From: Chrysochromulina parva
Taxonomy: Eukaryota > Haptophyta > Prymnesiales > Chrysochromulinaceae
Reading direction: 5' to 3'
Length of the DNA stretch: 11,126 nt
Assembly: GCA_002887195.1 (NCBI GenBank)
Contig: PJAB01001983.1
Coordinates: 1 to 11,126 of the forward strand
Of the stretch, positions 7,018-11,126 are shown in pieces (the first letter of the stretch is position 1; each line of letters starts with the position of its first letter). The notes below the pieces were generated by a model. That model did not search any database. It had not been told where the DNA came from and saw only the letters and a list, made by a program, of their open reading frames with translations. The position numbers were made by a program, and so were the translations under genes.

Positions 7018-8891
7018 TTAAATCTGGACACTGGTGTACGAACGGGACTTGTACCCGCCGCGCACGCAGCAAAAGTAGAACGCGATGGCGAGGCCACAGA
7101 CACCGGCCACAATTGCGACGGCAATGATGATGACTGTCTGCATGCTCTTGGCCGTCTGGATGCTGCCGAAATCGGAAAGAAGGTCATCGAGGGCGGTGCC
7201 CGATGGCTCAACGACCATTGGACCGGCAACGTTCTCAGCAGTCGGAAATTTTGGTGCTGTGCCCGCGGGAGGGTTGGGTACTCGTACTGTGATCAGTGCT
7301 GGCGGGGGCGTCAGCGGCGGGGGCACCAGCGGCGGGGGCGATGGCGGCGGCGCCAGCGGCGGGGGCGCCAGCGGCGGGGGCGCCAGCGGCGGGGGCGCCA
7401 GCGGCGGGGGCGAGGGCGGGCGCGGCGGCGGTGCCGGGCAAGACGAGACTGTGCCAGATACGCCGGCTAGGGTCATCGAGCAGACCATGCCTCCGAATAC
7501 ATAGACACTAGGCCCCTGGGTGGGGAGTAGGAAAGGCGATGTCACAGAGGTCCACGGTGCAAGGTTGGAACACCCCTTGAGGGCGAGGTTGGACCTTTTG
7601 GAGCATGAGCGCGCACCGCATATGTAGCTGTGTTCCCACTGATGTTGCACGATGAGATGGCCACTGTGCCAGCCTCGACGAAGACACCGCCGCCCTGCAT
7701 ACAGAAGCGCAAAACAAGTGAAAAGCCCACGCAGCAGGGCGATAAGAACTAGACGAGCGCGCACATAGGTAGCTGTGTTCCTGTAGATCGAAGAAAACGT
7801 AATCGTGACTGTGCCAGATGAGGTAGAGACACCGCCGCCCTGCAGACAAGGAGCAAACCGTGAGTCTCCCATGACGGGGATGGGAAATTTTGAAGATGAG
7901 CGCGCACCCAGTAAGCTGTGTTCCCGTAGATCGAAGAAGACGTTATCGTGACTGTGTCACTATTTACATGGACACCGCCTCCCTGCAAACAACGAGCAAA
8001 ACGTGAGTCTCCTATGACGGCGATGGGAAGATGAGCGCGCACATCGTAAGCTGTATTCCCGAAGATCGAGGAAGACGTTATCGTGACTGTGCCAGAATTG
8101 AGATGGACGCCGCCGCCCTGCAAACAACGAGCAAACCATGTTATGAGTCTCTCATGACGGCGATGGGAGCCTTTGAACATGAGCACGCACATATGTAGCT
8201 GTGTTCCCACTGATGGTACACGATGAGATTGCCACTGTGCCTCCCCAGACGGCGACACCACTGCCCTGCAAGCACATGCGCGAAACATGTGAAAACTCCA
8301 GCAGGGCGATGGGAACTTTTGAACACGAGCACGAACATAGGAGGTGGTGTAGCCTCCCGTGATGCCGAGCCCGAACAGCTGGACGATGCCCGACGGACCC
8401 GGGTTGATGTTCAGCACACGACGCTGACTCAGGGAGCTCGCTTGCGCGTTCAGGATGGCCGAGCCTGCCAGCGCCGCCTCAAGGATGATGCTCCTGGTGA
8501 TGTTGAGCTCGAATATAAGGTTGTAGGTGCCTGGGGCTAAGAGAATGTGGCCGACGGCGGTGTTGGCGAGTGCACTGGTCAGGTCGGCGCTGGTGCTCAC
8601 CACCAAAGTGCCTGGCGCAAACGGCGGCGGCGGCGGGGGTGGGGGCGGCGGGGGCGAAGGCGGCGGCGGCGGCGGCGACGGTGGCGGCGGCGGCCGTGAC
8701 GGCGGACGAAGGCCGCAGTCGGTGCAGTCGGTGCCGCGACTGCACTCCGAAGACTCGGCTCCGGGTCCGCCATCGTCGCAGAATCCATCTGAGGCATATG
8801 CGCACGTCTCCGTGCAGGCCGGTGCGATCTGCAGCTCACGGCGGTGGCTGGGCGACGACGGAGATTTCCAAAACAGGTCTGGGGATGCCAC
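7018..8891 (-). CDS. Beta-helix surface protein with Cys-rich and Pro-rich regions, one TM
   Basis: Exons on the minus strand: from about 8891 to 8337, then 8265-8191, 8117-8043, 7982-7908, 7839-7765, 7694-7617 and 7515-7018. Order: Cys-rich module (ACTETCAYASDGFCDDGGPG ... GTDCTDCG), poly-Pro/Ser-Pro linker, beta-helix entry (LTSALANTAVGHILLAPGTY; INPGPSGIVQLFGLGITGG), five coils of the GGGVxxxSGTVTITSSSIYG NTA type, a Pro-rich linker with LAPPP repeats, a TM helix (VIIIAVAIVAGVCGLAIAFY) and a tail ending KSRSYTSVQI. Coils resemble right-handed beta-helix / Pmp repeats. It should be anchored in the plasma membrane or cell covering with the helix outside; its ligand is unknown. All introns are phase 0 with GTGCGY or GTTCGT donors. 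The 8889-8891 codon is GTG and no in-frame ATG precedes it before a TGA, so an upstream exon with the start and signal peptide is missing. A possible acceptor is GAGCTGCAG|ATC at 8829. Confidence 0.82.
7352..7411 (-). repeat. 15-bp x4 coding repeat (LAPPP)
   Basis: Four perfect GCCAGCGGCGGGGGC units (plus strand) encode LAPPP pentapeptides in the membrane-proximal linker of the surface protein. Imperfect relatives extend to about 7308-7435. Such repeats often vary in length between alleles. Confidence 0.9.
7617..8265 (-). repeat. Tandem exon-intron modules encoding beta-helix coils
   Basis: Five exons (four of 75 nt and one of 78 nt) alternate with introns of 73, 60, 68 and 70 nt that resemble each other as well as the exons do; a 71-nt intron precedes the first. 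Introns share GTGCGYGCTC at the start, CCCATCSCC in the middle, a yTCAY branch-like site and TTGyTTGCAG-like ends. The duplicated unit is therefore genomic (about 140 bp), not just coding. Confidence 0.85.
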
Positions 8892-9553
8892 CGATGAGGT
8901 TACTTGAACTTGCGATGGCTGCGCTCAGGCACGAGGAACGTGTCTCAGTCTGGGGCACGGCACGGAGCTGTAGCGGGCTGCGAGTGTGGCAGGCAGTGAC
9001 GTGTGTGTGCGTATGTGTGGTGCGTGTGGTGTGTGAAGATGAAGCAGAGGTGCTGAGGACGCAGAGCCCAAACCATGATGCTCTCGCTGCGGTCGGCTAT
9101 CACGCGCGGGTGAGTGAGCGGGCAGGGAATACACTCTGTGTGGGAGAGGCGCAGCGATGAGCACGCGCACGCGCTGGGCTTGGTGGCAGTGGGCGCTGGG
9201 CTCGGTGGCAGTGGGCGCGCCGGCGGATGAGATGAACATCGTGCCGACGTGCCGCGCCGACAGCGCCGGCGCCTCGAGCATGATCTAGTCCGACTCCATC
9301 TCCGTCAGCGACGTCGCATGAGGCGACAAGACAGGAGGAAGATCATTCCCCGACGAGGCCGCAGTGGTGCTTGTTGTGGCGGTCAGTGGCGGTAATCATC
9401 AGGCTGGAGCCTACGGCGCTGCATTCGATGGTGAGCGGGACGAGCAGTGCGCCGACGGGGCCGCAGCCTCGAGGACGACCGCGCCCGGCTCACAGGCACA
9501 GGCTTAGCGCCGCCTGGGCCAAGCGGGAGCGCGCGGGCTTGATGGCGGCCGGA
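8892..9553. other. Region upstream of surface gene, start exon unresolved
   Basis: It should contain the promoter and start exon of the surface-protein gene (minus strand). Visible are a GT-rich microsatellite (9001-9034), a 22-bp unit repeated twice with one mismatch (9171-9214) and a minus-strand open stretch (9343-9486) reading GALLVPLTIECSAVGSSLMI, which could be an extra 3' exon of the next gene. No ORF can be assigned with confidence. Confidence 0.4.
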
Positions 9554-10267
9554 TCATCTTGTGACCGTGGTGTTGACGTCGCGCCTGCCGATCGTGGCGG
9601 AGATGTCGAGGGCGCGGTGGCCGTCGAGCCCGACCGCTCGCAGCTGCGGCTGCCTGCACCGGGGGAGCAACGCGCGAGCCGTCAGCAAAACAGGCGAGAG
9701 GCGGCGCGCTCGCTCGCACGTGCCGATGGCCAGCGCAAGTGGCATCGCGCAGCGGCGGGCGCGGAGTCTACGTAGTCGGGCAGGCGCGCGCGCGCGCGCG
9801 GCGCGGGAGCGGTCAATCACGCGCGCGTGGCCTATAGTGCGCGCGCGTGCAGCATGCGCACCGGCCTCGCGCGTGCAGCGGCAGGGCCGACCGAAGCTGC
9901 GTCGCATGCGTGGCGGCCGGCCGGGCTGGCACACCTGTGGATGGTGGGTTGGTATCCCTGGGCTCTGAAGATGTTGGTGACGAAGTAGATCGAAGGGTGG
10001 ATCGTCTTGCCCGCATTGTAGTGCGCCTCGGCGCGTCCATTGTGTTGTGTGCGCTTGGTGTGCGTGCGGAGTGGAGTGTGTGGATCCGGGGCTGTCGTGT
10101 TGATCTCGCGTGACGGCTGGGCAAATAGGGCGGGACTTGGGCGGAGATCGCACCTCCAATTGAAGCGGAGAATGCACCTCGAGCTGAAGGGCGTCGATCT
10201 CATGTTCGTCGAACGCCGCCGGCAAGGCGACGACGAGTGGTAATGTGACGAGCAGAAGGCAAAGCAT
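9554..10267 (-). CDS. Tentative secreted protein, exon model uncertain
   Basis: ATG 10267 opens MLCLLLVTLPLVVALPAAFD, a convincing signal peptide, followed by DEHEIDALQLEVHSPLQLE. A donor GAG|GTGCGA at 10153 probably ends exon 1. A second coding-like stretch ends at CCACAG|GTGTGC (9935) and reads HYNAGKTIHPSIYFVTNIFR AQGYQPTIH. A strong acceptor (TTTTGCTGAC ... TTGCTCCCCCGGTGCAG) at 9654 joins it in phase 2 to RQPQLRAVGLDGHRALDISA TIGRRDVNTT and a TGA at 9554-9556. The acceptor of exon 2 is unclear (CACACCAAG at about 10046 keeps the frame). An unspliced frame is also open throughout (237 codons), but its middle is Arg/Ala-rich shadow-like sequence over a CG-alternating tract. I do not recognise the family. 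A further exon at 9343-9486 is possible. Confidence 0.4.
   Translation of the reverse strand: MLCLLLVTLPLVVALPAAFDEHEIDALQLEVHSPLQLEVRSPPKSRPICPAVTRDQHDSPGSTHSTPHAHQAHTTQWTRRGALQCGQDDPPFDLLRHQHLQSPGIPTHHPQVCQPGRPPRMRRSFGRPCRCTREAGAHAARARTIGHARVIDRSRAARARAPARLRRLRARRCAMPLALAIGTCERARRLSPVLLTARALLPRCRQPQLRAVGLDGHRALDISATIGRRDVNTTVTR
9784..9860. repeat. Alternating CG tracts
   Basis: Purine-pyrimidine alternation at 9784-9800, 9819-9828 and 9837-9850 (GCGCGC, CACGCGCGCGTG, GTGCGCGCGCGTGC) could adopt Z-DNA. It falls inside the predicted second intron (9654-9934) of the tentative secreted-protein gene. Confidence 0.7.
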
Positions 10268-10763
10268 GATCTCGAGGCTCGGTGTCTTGAGGTCTCAGGT
10301 TGTCGTCTGCGCAGGAAGGCAGGCGGGTGGGTGCGCACGATGAGTCGTGCGATATCAATCGTCGGCGTGCGGCCACTGGGTTGGCTCGCCGCATGCGCGC
10401 GCGCGCCCAGTGAACTTGCTTGGCGTGGGCGTGCCCAGCGCAATTGTGTGGCGCGGGTGCGCGGGGCTGGCGCCACGCGCGCGCGCGGCACGAGCTGGGC
10501 ATGGGAGTGCGCGATGATCGTGCGCGTCTTTACTCGGGGCCACGGGCCAGGCCAACGGAGTGCAGACGCGCAAGCAGCTGGGGCAGGCAGATGGGATCGA
10601 GCGCCCACGACGGGCGGGTACCACGCGTAAACAGAAAAAGCCACCGACAAAACCTCGCACATTTTCTGTTACAAATCGCTATAATATTCTAGAAATTAAA
10701 ATATTGCTAAAATTGGCTATAACCGCTAAAACAAACACCTAAATCACGTCGACGCGAGATTTT

Positions 10764-10789
10764 CAATTCGCGCGAATTGCATGCAATTC
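10764..10789. repeat. Two overlapping perfect 16-bp palindromes
   Basis: CAATTCGCGCGAATTG (10764-10779) and GAATTGCATGCAATTC (10774-10789) share GAATTG. AATT recurs at 10765, 10775 and 10785, exactly every 10 bp. It sits at the edge of the AT-rich island. A dimeric protein site is possible but unproven. Confidence 0.85.
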
Positions 10790-10833
10790 TGGGGGTGTCT
10801 TCGAAGCCACGACTGGCGCGTTCACGCCGGGTG

Positions 10834-10856
10834 CCGGGTGGCAGAACTCCCCCCGT
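10834..10856. repeat. Dispersed 24-bp repeat, copy 2
   Basis: CCGGGTGGCAGAACTCCCCC followed by CGT equals 6371-6394 minus one T. It is followed at 10859-10875 by the second shared block. The order is the same as in copy 1 but with a 67-bp shorter gap. Confidence 0.8.
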
Positions 10857-11126
10857 CAGAGAGAGCGTGGGTGTTGTGTGTGTGTGGGAATGAATGAATG
10901 AAGAGACATACGGGTAACGTACAGTATTGAACATTGAACAGGATCTCGCGCGAGTTTGGTGCGATTTATGCTGTTCGTCCTGGGTCCTGCTCGCTCGACG
11001 CTGCCTCGCTCGCTTCCCTTGAGGAATTGCGATCACTTCCCGCGAAGCGCGCTTTTCCTCAGGCGTGAGTCGGGGGCTGCTCGCCTGTTGTAGCTCTCTG
11101 CGCACTCCGCGTGCGACGCCTAAGGT

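Larger units (their letters stand above)
10268..11126. other. Mostly non-coding right flank with AT-rich island
   Basis: About 860 bp without a supportable gene. From about 10625 to 10790 the sequence turns AT-rich (ATAATATTCTAGAAATTAAA and neighbours), in sharp contrast with the GC-rich surroundings. Short repeats follow: a GT run at 10874-10887, GAAT x3 at 10889-10900 and ATTGAAC twice at 10925-10938. A minus-strand stretch entering from the right edge (to about 10940) reads PRLTPEEKRASREVIAIPQG and could be the tail of a neighbouring gene, but the support is weak. Confidence 0.5.

Noticed and set aside
6759..7127. Plus-strand 122-codon ORF
   Set aside because: Overlaps the 3' end of the surface-protein gene antisense and has no recognisable features.
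7085..7504. Gly-rich plus-strand ORF
   Set aside because: Reverse reading of the LAPPP proline-rich linker.
8527..9160. Gly/Ala-rich plus-strand ORFs
   Set aside because: Reverse reading of the poly-Pro linker and Cys-rich module.
9371..9968. Plus-strand ORFs over the tentative secreted-protein gene
   Set aside because: Arg/Ala-rich composition, no domains; the minus strand has the signal peptide and good splice sites.
10707..11105. Minus-strand 132-codon ORF
   Set aside because: Starts with GTG at the window edge and runs through microsatellites and the AT-rich island; at most its first 50 codons could be a neighbour's tail.

Overview
The window looks like nuclear DNA of a GC-rich unicellular alga, most likely a haptophyte. 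Genes lie on both strands with their own promoters. Introns are short and phase-aligned, starting GTGCGT or GTGCGC and ending in pyrimidine-CAG. One predicted protein carries a hydrophobic leader followed by a phenylalanine-containing motif typical of secondary-plastid targeting. Another has the Cys-rich / poly-Pro / beta-helix architecture that I associate with haptophytes. The taxon call is inference. I see no rRNA, tRNA, CRISPR array, prokaryotic operon or recognisable transposase.

Layout, left to right. (1) 1-1863, minus: a calcium-binding EF-hand/TPR gene whose 3' end lies beyond the window. A TGA at 214-216 looks like its end but is intronic; a further exon lies at 117-155, followed by an intron made of a 15-bp minisatellite. 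(2) 1864-2497: divergent intergenic region. (3) 2498-3598, plus: an intact intronless CAMK/SNF1-like Ser/Thr kinase. (4) 3757-4281, minus: a small orphan protein with a plastid-type bipartite leader. (5) 4424-6382, plus: a four-exon ATP-grasp ligase with an N-terminal signal sequence, interrupted by three repeat-filled introns. (6) 6383-7017: convergent intergenic region. (7) 7018 to about 8891, minus: a surface protein with a Cys-rich module, poly-Pro linker, beta-helix coils each encoded by its own 75-78 nt exon, second Pro-rich linker, transmembrane helix and short tail. (8) 9554-10267, minus: a tentative secreted protein. (9) 10268-11126: mostly non-coding, with an AT-rich island and nested palindromes.

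The most interesting signal is in the introns. In two unrelated genes on opposite strands (EF-hand/TPR and ATP-grasp), introns share one plan: a degenerate copy of adjacent exon sequence at one edge of the intron, then a short tandem repeat. In both genes, on the sense strand, the repeat carries a CTGA-N-TGCC-like core that resembles a branch site. This suggests recent intron birth or growth by local duplication and repeat expansion, or a small family of introner-like elements. The surface-protein gene shows a different route, tandem duplication of whole exon-intron modules.

The genes do not form an obvious pathway. They look like independent eukaryotic loci: calcium sensing, kinase signalling, a plastid protein, a peptide-type ligase and a cell-surface protein.
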